From: Steinernema hermaphroditum
Taxonomy: Eukaryota > Nematoda > Chromadorea > Rhabditida > Steinernematidae
Length of the DNA stretch: 64,000 nt
Reading direction: 5' to 3'
NCBI GenBank assembly: GCA_030435675.1
Contig: CM059624.1
Location: forward strand, 7,526,769 to 7,590,768
The notes under the pieces are model-generated. The model saw only the letters and a list, made by a program, of their open reading frames with translations. It was not told where the DNA came from and ran no database searches. Shown here one piece after another: positions 11,701 through 24,887 of the stretch; the stretch's first letter is position 1, and each line of letters begins with the position of its first letter. The translations under genes were made by a program, and so were the position numbers.

Positions 11701-14700
11701 TTCAAAAAGCGGCGAAGGACGGCATTCGGAAAACACGGCGACAGAGACCGTCGGCGTCGCGGTGACAAAAACAAGCCTGGGGGAGGGAGGGGGAGCCCCG
11801 AACGAAGAGTGAGCGAGCGAACGAGCGGCAACGAGCAAAGAGAAACAAAGAAGCAGCCAGCAGTCCCGGACAGGAGGAGTGATGCAGCGGAGCAGAGGAA
11901 CCCTCCCAAGTCCCACACCACTCGCAACATGTCGATAGTTGCACTTTCCGCCGCGGCCGCGAGAAGCGCTGCACCGTTCCCTTTTCGGCGACTTTCCGAA
12001 GGGCCCAGAGGCCGCAGCAAAACACGTTTGCCTTCACCGCGCCCGGAGCACTGTAGCCCCGAAGGACGGATCAGATTAGGAGCCCCGGGGCGCCCACACC
12101 TACCGTAGGCGGCTGGTCCACATTCGAGAACTTCCTCGCTTCGTAGACGTCGTGTGTGGCCGTAGAGGTCTTCCGCTCCATCATATAGCCGCCGTTTTCC
12201 ATCTGCAATACCGTACTCTAGGCTACCGTACCCCCGACTCACCATCTGCGGAGGATGCTGGTACGAGGGGGGAGACATCATCTGGCCCTGCTGCTGGTGC
12301 GGATTACCGTAGTTCACCGAGTTGCCGTAGCCGGAGTTACCGTACCCCGAGTTGTCGTAGCCGGCGTGCATGAAATGTTGCTGTTGGCCGCTCGACTGCG
12401 GCGGGTTCTGCGACGCGGAGTACGGTGGCTGCATGGGGGCCCGCTGAGGGGGACAGTGCTTGCTACGGTAATCCCCGACGTACCTGAAATAAACGTCTTT
12501 AATTGGCTGTTTTGGTTGCGATTATCCTCTTTGTTTTCGGCACTCCGCCGCTAAAACTTCCGGTCGTCACCGATTACGGTAGACAATCTCTGAACACCTA
12601 CAGTAGCCGCCTCGGTCTTCGGGAACTTTTGGTCTCCGGGGTCCAGCCGAAGTTCGGTCAGAAGAAATGTTTGTTTTCGAAAACCGTTCAAAGGTTGTAG
12701 ACGTGCTCATTAAGTTGTTTACGAGGCGGGGGGTTTGTGGTTTTAATTGTCGGAGTGGCCGACTTGGGGTCGCATGAGCAGCGGTGCCCACCAGAGGGTC
12801 CACGCCGACGGGTTACAGCGGGTCGGCGCTGTTTTTCGTTATAGGAATTCCCAAAAGTGCGACGGAGTTCGCGGAGTGCTCCAAATCGAGGGGGTCTCAA
12901 GACGAAACGTCCCCCTAAGGTCTTCGTTGGAGAGGCCGAAAATAGAAAGGATGACTGTTTAGAGTGGAGGTTACACTGTGCCATCTCTGTTTTTGAGTCA
13001 CTCTCTTCTCGGTGGCAACTTGGGGACCCCGAGACTCCTCATAGATCTGCTCCCCTCATTCATTCATAAACCTCTTCCGCGTCACTCTCCAAGAATAGCT
13101 CTCGTTCCGTCGGAGAAGAGCGTAATGCGTTCCTCTCTTGGGCATCTCTCCCTCTGACTCAGCGCACTTTTGTCTCCAATTTTCCCTAAATGTCACGGAG
13201 CGCCTCTGACTCAGAATCCTTTGTTGCGCCGCGTCAGCCTCCCGGCGAAGTTTCGACAGAGGCGTCAGATGTTTTGTTTCGCAAAGGAAGTTCCAAACCG
13301 AATGGCGAAAACAAGCCTCGCCTCGCCTCGGGCTTCGAGGGGCCGGCCGCCGGCGCCGCTGCAGATGCGAGGAATTCGGGCGAAATGGAGCCAATTTCGG
13401 CGAATTTCGGAGCGCCCATCGATCGAATGCACTTTTGTTGTCGCTTTTGGAGACGGCGGTTTCGTTTATTTATTTAGCGGTTGGAGCGCCGCCGAACGAA
13501 ACGAACAATGCGGAAAGTGCGCCTCGGACGGTCCTGATTTGGGAGAAGCCAGAGAAAATGGCCCAGAGCCGGGGGTGACTCGGTTCATGGCCGATTCACG
13601 TGGGAAACGGATCAAAACAAGCGCTATGTAGAGGGAAACTGACCAAAGGTCTTCGCAGAATTCCATTAAACGCTACTCTCTTATGCGGAAGCACTTAGAT
13701 TCCAACGCCATCTTCCAGGGAGGGGGCTGCGATACTCCTCTCCGCCACTTCCGGATTCCAGGGGCTTCCACAAAAGGCCCCGTTGCTCATCGAACGTCTA
13801 GACGAGTTGGTCTTCAAGGTGCTCTGATTCTTGGTCCTTTTTGTGAAAAGCGCCCTTTCCGAGACCTCTAATGTACAGTTGCTCTTTGGAATCGGTTGCT
13901 GCACCGCGAAATTTAGTCGAAGAGAGTGTTTTCTCAAAGCAGTTCGGAGCGTTCAAAAGTTCACGCAGGCGAGAGAGAAACTGATGGCCTGAGGTCGAAG
14001 AAGGAACGCAATCTTGGTGCCTAGGAAAGTGTAGAAATATCGAAACGTTTCTGTGACTAACTCCGTCATCGGTTTGTGGAAAGTCGTGTTTAATACGGAG
14101 CTGTAAATGTCCAAAAATAAAGCATCAAAGAGCCGCTACTAATAGTTTTGTACACATGGGAATCACAGACCGCGCAGGTGTGCGACAGCCTCCACTTTCT
14201 GGTTTTGGATACTTTGCCAGACGAACTGTTGTTTTATAATTGGAAGCAATGCCCAAAAGACGAAAACTCTCTTTGGACGGGAAAACTCGCTCTCTTTGGA
14301 GGCATTTCCATTCACAGGATAGGATTGTAGATCCGTTTGTACTGAGACGTACGAACCCGCCGTATATAGTGCATTTATATATAAATAGACGCATTTGAAC
14401 AAAGAACCCTATTATAGTGTGTAGACAGTGTTGCCCTACAAGTACGCTCTGACTTAAGGCTTTTGTTTAAATTCGTAGTTTACTCCTTCAAAAACAAAAT
14501 AAAGTCGGCCACAACACGTAGTTTATGATCTTCCTACGATTTTTAAATGTTAGACCACTGGAGCGATCAAATGTACTCTTGAAAAGCGCCGGATTTGATC
14601 AGAATGATCCGTTTTTCCCAAAACTTTGATTCTCATCGGTCCGCCCTCTGAACTCCAGTAATCTGTGGTGATCAGCGCTTTGTATTCACACTAACAGAAA

Positions 14701-17173
14701 GGATTATGCAAATTGAAGTTTGCGAGCCTCTGTTTCACGTGAATACACGTAGAAGCAGGCGTTGTCCACTTGTGCAAGCAAAAAAGAACAAAATTAACTT
14801 TGTTGGAACAATTCTGGGTTTCAATTCGTACTGGATTCATCTCGGTTTTTGCTTATAAAGGTAGTTTCGTAATCTTGAGATTCAAGTCCTCCTTCTTTCC
14901 TTCCTCTTTCCTTTCCTCCTTCCAAAAAAATAAAGTTGTCTTTCCTCAAAAAAAAAACGGAAGAACATCACGTTCTGTGCCAGGTGAGTCGGCTGATAGG
15001 ACGATCTATTAGCGGTGAACTTCTGTCCCCCAATCTCAAAGTCCACTTGCGAAATTTGATGATTGATATGAACTTCGGAATAGGACAGAAGTTCGATGAA
15101 ATACTCAGCTCTTCTTGTCTTCACTTCTGTTCACTTAGGGACCGTATTTAGTGCACTGTGGTCAGCAATCAGACGGTGAAAGATCGACCTTCAGCTTTCA
15201 CTTCAGAAGTCGATTTTTGGTCGTCTATTTCCTCTTGTTTTTCAGGTGATATTCAAGTTGTTTATCCCAAACGGTTTTAGACATTCTATTAGGGAATGTC
15301 CTCTGAGTGATATAAACATCTGATTTCAGAGACGTGCCTAAACGTAGACCTTCTTGAGGGAACAGATGTTTCTCGAACTTCAAAAAAACGAACTAATCTT
15401 AGAACTGCAGGACATGTGTTCCCTGAGCGAAGATTCGGCGGCGTTCTTTCAAATCTCCACACAGAGAAGATCGACTCTGGGAAGGGAAAGGCGATGATTC
15501 TAAATTTAGCGTCTCTTTTACGCAGACGGCGCGATTTCCAAGAAGCGAACGGAAGCGGCGAAAACAGAGCGTAATCCGTCTGGGGAGAAATCGAAGACGG
15601 GAAAGAGTAGTGGATAGAGGAGGGACAGAGCGCAGTAGGGACTGAATTTCAAGCGTCGTTTATATGGCCGAAACTAATTAGGAAAACCATGAACGTGTAG
15701 GTTCCCTAATATACCTTAAGAAGGGCGTTTTGCGAAATGCTTAAGTTTCATTTTCACTTTGGATGTTTTGGACCAAAGGTGACAAAACCCAGAAGTTAGA
15801 AGATGTCTCCTTAGGTCGGTCATCAAAACATCAAAGGGAAGGAAGCTGTCGCCTTCTTTTGTGAAATCGGGTGTTTTGTGGCAACTTTGGGAAAATGCCG
15901 TCACTTCGAGCCACCCGTCACGTACATTTTCACACGGAAGTTTTTACGAGATTCGTAGTTTGGACATTAATCGTTGGGGCCGTCCCCTGAGGCTTTGGAA
16001 GTCCCCCTGTGAACACTTTTGGACCTGAGATCCACAGATGTGATCCACACCATGTAACCTCTTGAAAGCTTATTATTGCTGAATAAGCGTTGTTTTGGCG
16101 CTGTGTGGGAACCGGATCATAGAAATGCTTCTCTAAAGTACTTCATTGGACACGTTTTTTCATTTTATAACTCCTTATTACTTGTACCATTAGGAATTCT
16201 CGAAAGTCCAAACAATTCGGAGCACGACATTGTGCACAGTTACAGAAACAGATACGTTCTCTTTCAGCAAGTGGTTCAAGTCACCGTAGATGGAATCCAT
16301 CTCGGCCACCCCCTCCTTCATCCACATTTCCGAGTCGTGGACACGTTTCGATCCGTTTTTTGGGGCCTCCTTCTCCTTCAAAGACTCATTTGAATTTCAA
16401 TTTTTTGTGATTTCGGTGTGAGGCGCCAGATTAAATATTAAAGGCGCTCGTCTCGCTATACGTCCGGCGACCGAAATTATCCAAAAATCGGCGGCTTTTA
16501 GGTGTGGCCACAAAAAGAGACACGTCTCGGCCTCACTAGGCAACCGAAATTGCACAAAAAGGAGACGTTTGCAAATTTCCGATTGATCGTGTCGAGAGTC
16601 CTCGAGGCACTTCGGGACAGCATCTTTGAGCTCTGCGGGAGGAGAGACTAATCCGATATGTCCGAAGGTGTACACCCAGAGACCCGCTTTGTAACTGCAC
16701 TTTGGACGCACAAATTTAGGCAATTAGGTGCATTTCTTTTTTGCACGCAAATGTGACTAATTAGCGCCTCGTCACCCGTGGCCTCAGCTGCAACGGTCCC
16801 CTGGGTCTCGGAACGATAAAATTCGATCTCTAAACTCCCTGTTCTTCAGAGAATCCTTTCCCACTATCCGTACCCTGCTTTAGTTCTCAAGAAGAACTTA
16901 CATGGAGTGTTTCCTGTAAGGCTGCTGCTCGCTGTTACCGTACCCAGCACCATAGCCCCCGTAGCCACCATTGCTCTGCTGCTGGTGGTAGGGCGCCTGG
17001 AAGTGCTGGTGCTGCTGGGATCCGAAGCCGTTGGCGAAGGGGTGCTCCACGTAGCCGACGCTGTGGGACCTCTGGGCCGGGGGGTACTGTCCGTGGTGTC
17101 CGTGGCCGTTCTGGGTGCCGGTCAAGAAGTGCGGCTGCGCCTCCGAACACGATGGCAACACATTCTCGAGCAT
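8772..17173 (-). CDS. Unknown Q-, Tyr-Gly- and Ser-rich protein, incomplete model
   Basis: I do not recognise this gene. Exons supported by splice sites and phase are 17173-16902 (starting MLENVLPSCSEAQ), 12483-12104, 9525-9161, 9070-8912 and 8814-8772 (stop). A 30-base mini-exon at 11559-11530 would keep frame. The first two exons join in phase (HSM to YVGDYRSK). They carry YG repeats (GGYGGYGAGYGNS, NSGYGNSGYGNSVNYGN) and Q- and H-rich tracts. The 9.5 kb exon has a QQQQQQ run and a Ser/Ala-rich stretch. The C-terminus has a basic patch (TAKKCRWKSRGK) and ends DGPKQL. At least one exon is missing, because the phase after 12104 or 11530 is 1 and the 9525 exon starts in phase 0. The composition suggests a nuclear transcription or RNA-binding regulator, but no DNA-binding domain was found. 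Introns of 4.4 kb and about 2 kb are unusual for this window. An upstream exon at about 25.5 kb may also belong. Confidence 0.6.
11530..11559 (-). other. Candidate 30-base mini-exon of the YG/Q-rich gene
   Basis: It is flanked by CTAG on its 5' side and by GTAAGG on its 3' side. Read in phase 1 after the 12104 donor it gives PLFGTLTDYG and stays open. It ends TACG|GTA like two other candidate exons of this gene. The polypyrimidine tract is weak, so this is tentative. Confidence 0.3.
12484..16901. other. 4.4-kb intron of the YG/Q-rich gene
   Basis: No convincing exon was found on either strand. The stretch holds an ATGCAAAT octamer near 14706 and a perfect 12-base inverted repeat at 15017-15028 and 15083-15094. 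It is large compared with the usual 50-base introns here and may hold regulatory sites or undetected exons. Confidence 0.45.
15017..15094. repeat. 12-base perfect inverted repeat
   Basis: GAACTTCTGTCC at 15017-15028 is the exact reverse complement of GGACAGAAGTTC at 15083-15094, with 54 bases between. It sits in the large intron of the YG/Q-rich gene. No coding or known RNA signal is attached. Confidence 0.7.
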
Positions 17174-20100
17174 CTAGGCTGCAAGAGTACGGTAGAAGGG
17201 GTCGGGTCCCGACACGAAACGAGGAGCGCGGGCGAGGCACCTGGCGACGAAGGCGAAATAAAGGAGAATAATGCGGGGAAATGAGGGCCGTCGGCGGCCA
17301 ATCGACGCCGCCGTCCGTTTCCGCGGAGAGCCGCGGATTAGCGCCGAGACGCGCGCCGGAGCCTTGGAGTCCTCGGAAGCCGCGGAACGTCACCGCTGAC
17401 TCAGACGACGTCTACGAGACGACGTCTACTTGACGCCAGACACGGTAATGATATTCTCGGTGTAGAGCATTGCAAAATACAGAGGATGGGAAAGGGTCGA
17501 CGTCACGGCGCCTCTCGACTTTTTGTCCGCATGGTCACCGTGGTACGGTGGTGGGAGAGGATACGCGAGGCGCCTTTTTGCAGAAGCCGTCTGGCCGAGT
17601 GTATTATCGTCTATTGATCTGTGGACGAAAACTATAAAGGCGATTATTTATTCTCTATATGCTCCGGTTTCGTTTTAAAACGAAATTCGTCTGGAAGCCT
17701 CTGAACGAGGAAGTTGTATAGTTAGGCATGAACGTCTTGTTATGCATGTACCCAGCGGCCACGATGACTAAGCGAGATTCGCGATTATCCGAGCGTAACG
17801 TGCGGTAAATCTGTGCTAAATCCAAGATATGCCTGGATCCACGGGACAAAGTATGCAATTAAACTGATTGGATGGGTGCTAGGGTGTTCTACAAAAAGGA
17901 ATTCACGTAGTTACCACGATTGTAGTTCCCTTTCCAGGGCGCGAATGCAAATCCATTCGACGTTTAGAGTCTCAACGAACTCCAAAACTCAAAGAGACTT
18001 GTATAATCAATCCCAACTCCAAAGAAGCTGCTCAGAATGTTAACTAGAACTGAGCTTTTCTTTTCTCTAATATAGTCAGAGCTATCGAAAGTCCAAAAGA
18101 AGGTGGGAGATGCACCCTACAGGCACAGAAGAAGGTAGTTTAGTGTGTCAGGCCCTTTGGCTCATCGAAACCACGATACAAATAAGACGATCTCTGTGAA
18201 CAGGAGAAGAACAATAGCTTCAACTAGCTGTGGGCACATTGTTGCGAGTCGTAAATTCGCCTTTATTTGCCAACTACTCGGTGGGAGACGCTGATAAACA
18301 CGCCGAGAACCGAAGAGCGACAGGACGAACGCAACTCCAAAGCGAGCAAAATTCGATTAATTGATCAATCGATTAATTTTTTTGCCCAAATCGCGCCTCA
18401 AGAAGGAACGGGTGGTGGGAAGGCGAAAACAAAGCGAGAACGGGAAAGACGAGAACTCCCTCGCACGCCTAAACTTTGATCGCGCTCGCTTGAAGAGGGG
18501 ACTCCGCGCAGTTTCAAATAAAATATGACCCGGATTCTGCGATCGCGATCGCCAAACCACCTCCTACTAGTAATAATCGTACTACTCGATGTCCTCAAAA
18601 ACTCAAAAACGGCCTCCCTCGCGAAATATAAATCTTTCCTCGGACGAATATTTCAAGTTTCGGAAGCAAAAGGGTGTAAAGCGGCCGAAAGCGCGCAAAA
18701 AAATGATTGATCTGAAGGGGCGTGCAAAAAGTGACCTTAGGGGATCGATCGAAGGATCGGCTTCGCGGACCAGAAGAGGACAAACAGTGCCTCGGAGGCG
18801 ACTTTCTGCGCGAAGCGAAAACGCCTTGATCGAGTGATAGGAGCCGGCCTGGGGCGGCAGGTAAACGCGCCGTCGATGGAGATAATCGCCTCGAGCGAAG
18901 TTCGGCGACGAGAACGCCGCGGTGATCGCCTCCGATCGCTGTTTTGGCGCAACAAAACAAGTTACCGCTGGGGCGCTGCCGGCGGATTCGAGCCTCGGGC
19001 GCTTTGAGGCACAGGGCCGAGGCACAAAAAGAGGAAAGTTCGGGTGGTGATCGATGGCGGGGACAAATCGGCGACGCACGCGGCTAATGGAATCTTTACA
19101 ACGGAAACCGCGAAAAATAAAACAGTTCTAAAGACAAAAAAACAGCGAAGCCGCAAGAAGTCCCCGGGAGACCTTTACACCCGGCGGCCGCCCGATGGCC
19201 GCCCGTCTAATAAAGAGACGCCGGAGAGCGAAGAACGGCGCAAAAACGGCGGAGTTCTCGCGGGACATGTACTCTCATTAGGGCTGCACTCAGACGGACC
19301 CGCCGCATTCTTCGATCTCCTTTTCGCAGTTTGTAAAGTGGCCGTCGGATGACGAGGAACCCAGACGCGTTCGAATCCGAGGGACTATTCATCACCGCAA
19401 AGAGATTGGCTGGACGGGTTCAGAGATACTTGAGCGCCACACAGAAAAAACGGCCTTAAGCTGAGCGGAATTTGGCGCATCCAAACGGCCTTGAGCAAAA
19501 AAGATAGAAAATTGATCAAAGTGAGTGGGCGCCCCAAAAAGGAGCGTTTTTAGACGATTCTGGTTCTCGCGCCCTGAGACATCTAGACCTTGAATCGGAT
19601 TCGAGACGGTCGGACGTCTCTGTAGAGAAGATTCGTTCTTATTTTGTGGCGCATTCAAACAAGCAGGAAACAGAAAAAAGGCCAAGCGGACGTTCCCTAC
19701 TTGAGGGGGTGGAATGTTCCCCGAGCTAACTTAGGGGATAGGGGTGCCGACGTGGCCAGTGAGCCGATGACTTAATAGAACAAGCGGTCGTAATCCTGCA
19801 GATAAAGGGAATCGTGCACGTACGCACGCGAAAGCGCGAGAGGATTAACGCGAAAGCGATGAAAAGAATAACAAGAGGAATAAACGAGGCCCCGGTAATG
19901 AGGTAAACAACTCTGCAGGCCTGCACAGAGTCTCCTAGTCCAAGACTAAAGTGCAGAGTTGTTTTGGAGGAGTTCCGGGCGGGATCTATCGGCTCTTATT
20001 ATCTTCTATCGGAAAGACCTTCGAATCAGCCCGAAGCAGTCCTCAAAAAAGCGGCGATAGCATCTCCCTCCGCGCCTCCGCCGTCTGCCTGCGTTTCTAC

Positions 20101-22479
20101 GGCGTTTTTTCAGCGCCGACCCACCGAAGCACCCACATAAAGGCTCCATCTAATCACCTTTCGAGGACTCGCTAACGCCATTAGATCGCCGTCTGCTGAC
20201 CGACTCCTCGAGGCGGATAATTAGCAATTAGCCTCCGGTGGCCTGGGCGAGCGTGGAACCTGTCCGATCACATGCGCAGCCCTGTGCACTTTCGATCGAT
20301 CTCGTGGCGGCGGCGCCGAAGGGGCATTATTATAAGCGGAAGGGATCAGAAGGAGGAATGCTTGAGGCGGCCGCCGATGGACCCTAGTGCAATAAAAGTT
20401 CAAATAACCTAAATTTATGTCGCCACTCCCATAAAATGGAAAAACTCTCTCGTAAATTTGATGCAAGAAGGTCACAATCATTTTTGACGAGGGATCGATT
20501 TTGCCAAAAAACGATCGATTCGGACATCGACACGTACGTCAATGTCACCGGCGGATTTCCGAGGCTACGGTAGGCCGATTCAGCTGACTCATTACACCGA
20601 ATTAAGACGCCATAAATCTGCCTCGGAGATCATCAATTTGCTCTTTTATCGGCATAATCCAATGGGCGGAAAATGGGTTGCTCTTCGGTGGGGTCTTCTA
20701 GGCGTCTCGAGGCACCATTTGGGGAATTAGAGGCACGGGCCGCCGTCGGATCGTACGTGGCCGATGCCTTTGTTCGTTGAAGTCGGGCCTTAATTAATTT
20801 CGGCCCGGCACGGCCTCTCCACCTAGGGCGCTCTCTCCCGACCGCGCACAACTTCTTCATGTTTTATTCAGCGCCGCTGCAAACGGCGATCTTTGAACGA
20901 TCTCCAATCAATCGACCGACGTCGATACGGCGCCTTAATGTTTATTCAGAAGACGTCTTCTGGGGCCGCGGGATTAATGGCGCCGAGGCGTCGATGGCGA
21001 AATGACGCCGGGCACCCTATAGTTAATCCAATTTTCGGCGTCCAAAATCGCGTTTTTGGAGATGTGCTTAATTATGCAGATTGTGCGGACGGGGTGGGGG
21101 ATCCTCGGACCTCGAGGAGCTCAGCTGTGACGTGGGCGCCGAGGTGAGCAAACAGAGGGAAACGCGTGTTTTAGCGCGATTTCTGAGGGAGGAGTGCGTT
21201 AGGCGTGCGCGCTGTTAATTTGAGGGCGACGGAAGGACGCGGAGGGAGGGAAAACAGAGGAGAGTCGAGGCTTCTTGCAGAAAAAGGGACTAAAGAACAC
21301 GAGGAAACACTCGAGGGGAGGGGCCTCGTGCTCTCGTCGAAGAACTTTGCTCCCTCGGTTGTAGCCAGTTCCTCCAACTTCGTGTCTAACTTCGTTCCCT
21401 TGCAGGTACTTAATGAATTGATCGGGAAACTCCCGGAGCGCCAGAGCTCGGCACATGGACGACCCGTGATCGGTGGCGCGTTCCCACGAAAACAAAGACG
21501 AGAACAGAGGCGCGTGGCAGCTGCCGATCCGCGGAGAGCAATCCGGGGCGCAGCGTGAGGTGCCGGAGGCCGTGATTACGGCGCCTATTATGCCCGAAGG
21601 CCGCCCCTTCCCGGCCCTAATTGTACGTTCCCGCAGAATCCGCACTCCTGAGGGCCTCCTGGCTAATTAGCCCTTTCGAGGCGCCCCTTTGGGGAACGGG
21701 TTCGGAGTTTGCTCGGGGAATTACATCGCGGAGCGAATAAACAAACGAGACGCGTGTCGCCCAACGCCATTTTGTGCCCTTGAGGGGCACGCCGAAAGGC
21801 AAAAAGAGGGGAACTCCGCGTGGGAGCGCCTCGGGCGCGCATTGTTTTGCGGAGAGCAAAGTTCGGAGAAAGAGGCGCGCGGCCTTCCGCGGGCTTATGA
21901 CTGCGCGCCGGAAAGTGCGAGGTCCTTTGGGGGAGGCGCAAAACAGCCGATTCTCTGTTTTCTTCCGAGAAAGAACAAACAGAGCTGAAAGGAGTCAGGC
22001 GGAACCTCTTCGAGCCCTCGGGAATGTTTGCGCTCGCGTGCGATACTCCGAAAGTCGACAGTTTCCTTCTGTTCAAACAGCCCGGGGATCACCTGCGCTT
22101 CCCTGATCCAATTAGTCGCGCGGCCCTAAGAGGCGAATCGAGAAAAACGATCGGAGGGCGAGCAGCAGCATCCCGAGGAGTGCACGCCGATCGATGCGAG
22201 AGGGGATCCGCTGATGTCAGAGGAGTTCGGGGGATCATGTGGGCCGCCAGCTGACTGTGCAGGGAAAGTTCGGAGCACGCGCGAAGGACGAGGCGACGCC
22301 GAAAGGCGAAGAAGACGCGCCGCCGGAGGGACCGAAGACTTCTCCTTATCAGAGAGCAAGTCAAGTGATCGTGAGCACAGAAAGGGCACCCGAAGGAAAA
22401 AAACGATAGGCGAAAGACCACTACGGGCACCGAAGCTCCCTTCTTGGAATAGGGGCCCTGGAAGGGAGAGACGAATCAA

Positions 22480-22514
22480 GGGAACCCCTGGAATCGGGTC
22501 CCCTCGGGGTTCCC
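22480..22514. repeat. GC-rich hairpin
   Basis: GGGAACCCC at 22480-22488 pairs perfectly with GGGGTTCCC at 22506-22514 around a 17-base loop that contains GAATCGGGTCCCC. A similar GAATCGGGTCCCC string occurs near 11164. The function is unknown. Confidence 0.6.
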
Positions 22515-24833
22515 CAAAATACGGTTTCGGACGCGCGTTATCACTTCCTGCGGCAAGTTTTGGCCGTCGGCGCGGCGTTCTCCGCACGTCCCCTTATCGA
22601 GAAGGCGGCCTTCTTCTTCTCCGACGCCAATCACCGATCGCCGATCGAACCAATCGACCAGAAACCCCTCGATCGCGCGTCGACAACCGTGGTCGTCGAT
22701 TGTGCCTCGGGCCGAGGCGCCAGCTGAAGACTGAAGCCGAGGGATCCGGTGTAACAGATAGGCAGCAAACCGGTATACTATGCGGAACCGAGGGTTCAAG
22801 GTGCCGCGGAAGGAGAGGACTTTGCTTTTTGGATTTGCAACTCGGGAAGAACGTGCAAATCCGGCCTTTGAAGAGGAGAAGAATGCGCGACGGCGCCCCT
22901 CGAGGCGTATCGAAGATCGAAAACGAGGGAAATCACGGGGAAGTCGCCATATATCGCCGGAAGGGGCCGCTGCAGCCCTAATCATAGTATCTGGGCGTCG
23001 TAGGATCACTGGCCGAGGAATAATCTTTTTAGCGCCGCGGGAGGATAAATCCTCGAAGACCTCCCGGCGGCGCTCTCCGCCGACTTCGGCCGAAAAGTGC
23101 CGCGGAAAAAGTCAGAACGCGCACGAATAACCAATTTACGTTTCGAATCATAATTTCCGCGGGTCTTCGACTACGGTACTCCATGGCACAAACCCAACCC
23201 GGCATTCAGCTCCTCGGATTTTGCAAAGAATTCGCCGTGAGCACCTTCGGGGCGTGTGGCTCTGAAGGCGGCGACGTCGCCTTAGAAACGCTGCAATCCC
23301 ATTTCCATTCTTTGATTCCGTTTAATCTTTGCGAGACAAATAAATTTTAAAAGCGTTTTTCGACCGAATTTCGGCTCAAGACGGATAGGCCGTCCCGCAG
23401 AGTAATACTCTAAGTGCAAATGAAGAAGTGGGCCCCTTTTTTGAGACCGAAGGGCGCTCTCAGAACGTACAGCCACCCACGGCGACGGCGACCAACTTCT
23501 CCGGGTCTCCTGAGGGGCGCGGAACGGGGTAACAGATCCTAAGGCAAGGCTAATGAGCGGAACGAAGGGACGATTCCGCGGGAGTCGGCGGCGGAAGCGC
23601 CTGGAGGAGTCCGCACGGGGGAAAACAAAAAGTGCAGCCTCGGGAGTGCATTGGCCGTCCACCGGCGGCCGAGGAGAACCCCATCGACCGAACCCGGGAG
23701 CAACCGAGAGAGGACCGCAATCGATTCGGCTTTTTTCTCACGTTTCACGCGCGCGTCACTCTCACGTCAGAGTTTCTCGCGGCGCTCTTCGTTCGGCAGC
23801 GAGATAATCAACTCACGCCAGCGGGAATGCCTTAGGGTACGACCCTTGGCGAAAGAACGCCGCTTTTGTGCCCGCTCGGTTCCAGGAGGCACGCCATCCA
23901 GCTGTCATTTCGCGAGATTAGCCGTCGACATCCGATTACGACGGAAGCCGCGGATAATGCCACGAAAGGGAGATGAATTGCAAAAAAACATCGGAAGTCA
24001 TCTGCTAAGAGTGAGTGGAAAAGAAATGAGTAAGCAAACTGGGACACATCTCTCAGAGAGTCCAGGCAAACAGGCAGCCACGCAGGTGCTAATGAGAACG
24101 AGTAACACGTCGAATCAAAAGATACCCTTTTTGTTTTGATGAATGACCTATAAACTTTGCAGAACACTAGATCTGAGTCCCTTCTTGGTCGCTAGACTAG
24201 ACAGAAAGGTGGTTTCTAGACACTAGACAGAGAGGTCTACAAATGAGACGCTGATCCAGACACTGTCTGGAAAGATACACTTTTTTGTTTTGGCACACCT
24301 TCTACAAGGCTTCATTTCTTCGGACGGCGCCCCGAAGCGAATGTAGTTCGGTCTCCAATACTGTCGATGCGACGCAAAACAGCGAACTAAGTGAATGGTC
24401 GATTGGACGGACGAAATTCCCAAAGTGGGGAGACGGTTATCGTGTGAATAATGGAATAATACTTGTACTTTGAGGACAAGACGTACAGATAAGAGACCGT
24501 CCGCGAAGCGAAAGGACATCGGAAGGGAGTCCACCGTGCAAAAACATCCGATTAAGGCCGGGTGGCAAAGTCTCTTTGCGTGGGCTTCCACGCTAACAAA
24601 GCCGGTTCTAATTGTGGTCTTTGTGAGTTGTGGCAACCGAACGATCGAAAGTTGAGTGATCGATAGGGATCCACAGAAGGGGGCACTCCATGTAGGCAAA
24701 GTGCCACGAGGCGTGCGGAAGAACAAGAGTTTCAAGAGGACGTCGCAAGTATTTTGCGAATCGAGTTTTGAAGAATCGGGGCGCGGAGAGAGAGAGTACA
24801 AGGAGAATTGCCAGTGAGCAGAAGGTGGGTCTT

Positions 24834-24887
24834 TGGCTCATTGCATGTGTTCTTGGTCGACGCACGCAAGGTCGCGGGCTCGAGTCC
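24834..24887 (+). other. tRNA-like promoter boxes, possible tRNA relic or SINE
   Basis: TGGCTCATTGC at 24834-24844 resembles a pol III A box. GGCTCGAGTCC at 24877-24887 resembles a B box, preceded by AAGGTCGCG as in many tRNA T-arms. I cannot fold a full acceptor stem, and the T-stem pairs only partly. A tRNA pseudogene or tRNA-derived SINE head fits better than an active tRNA. Confidence 0.3.

Noticed and set aside
18603..23130. Many Arg-rich open frames in the 17-25 kb stretch
   Set aside because: All are short, overlap on both strands and lack domains; treated as non-coding.
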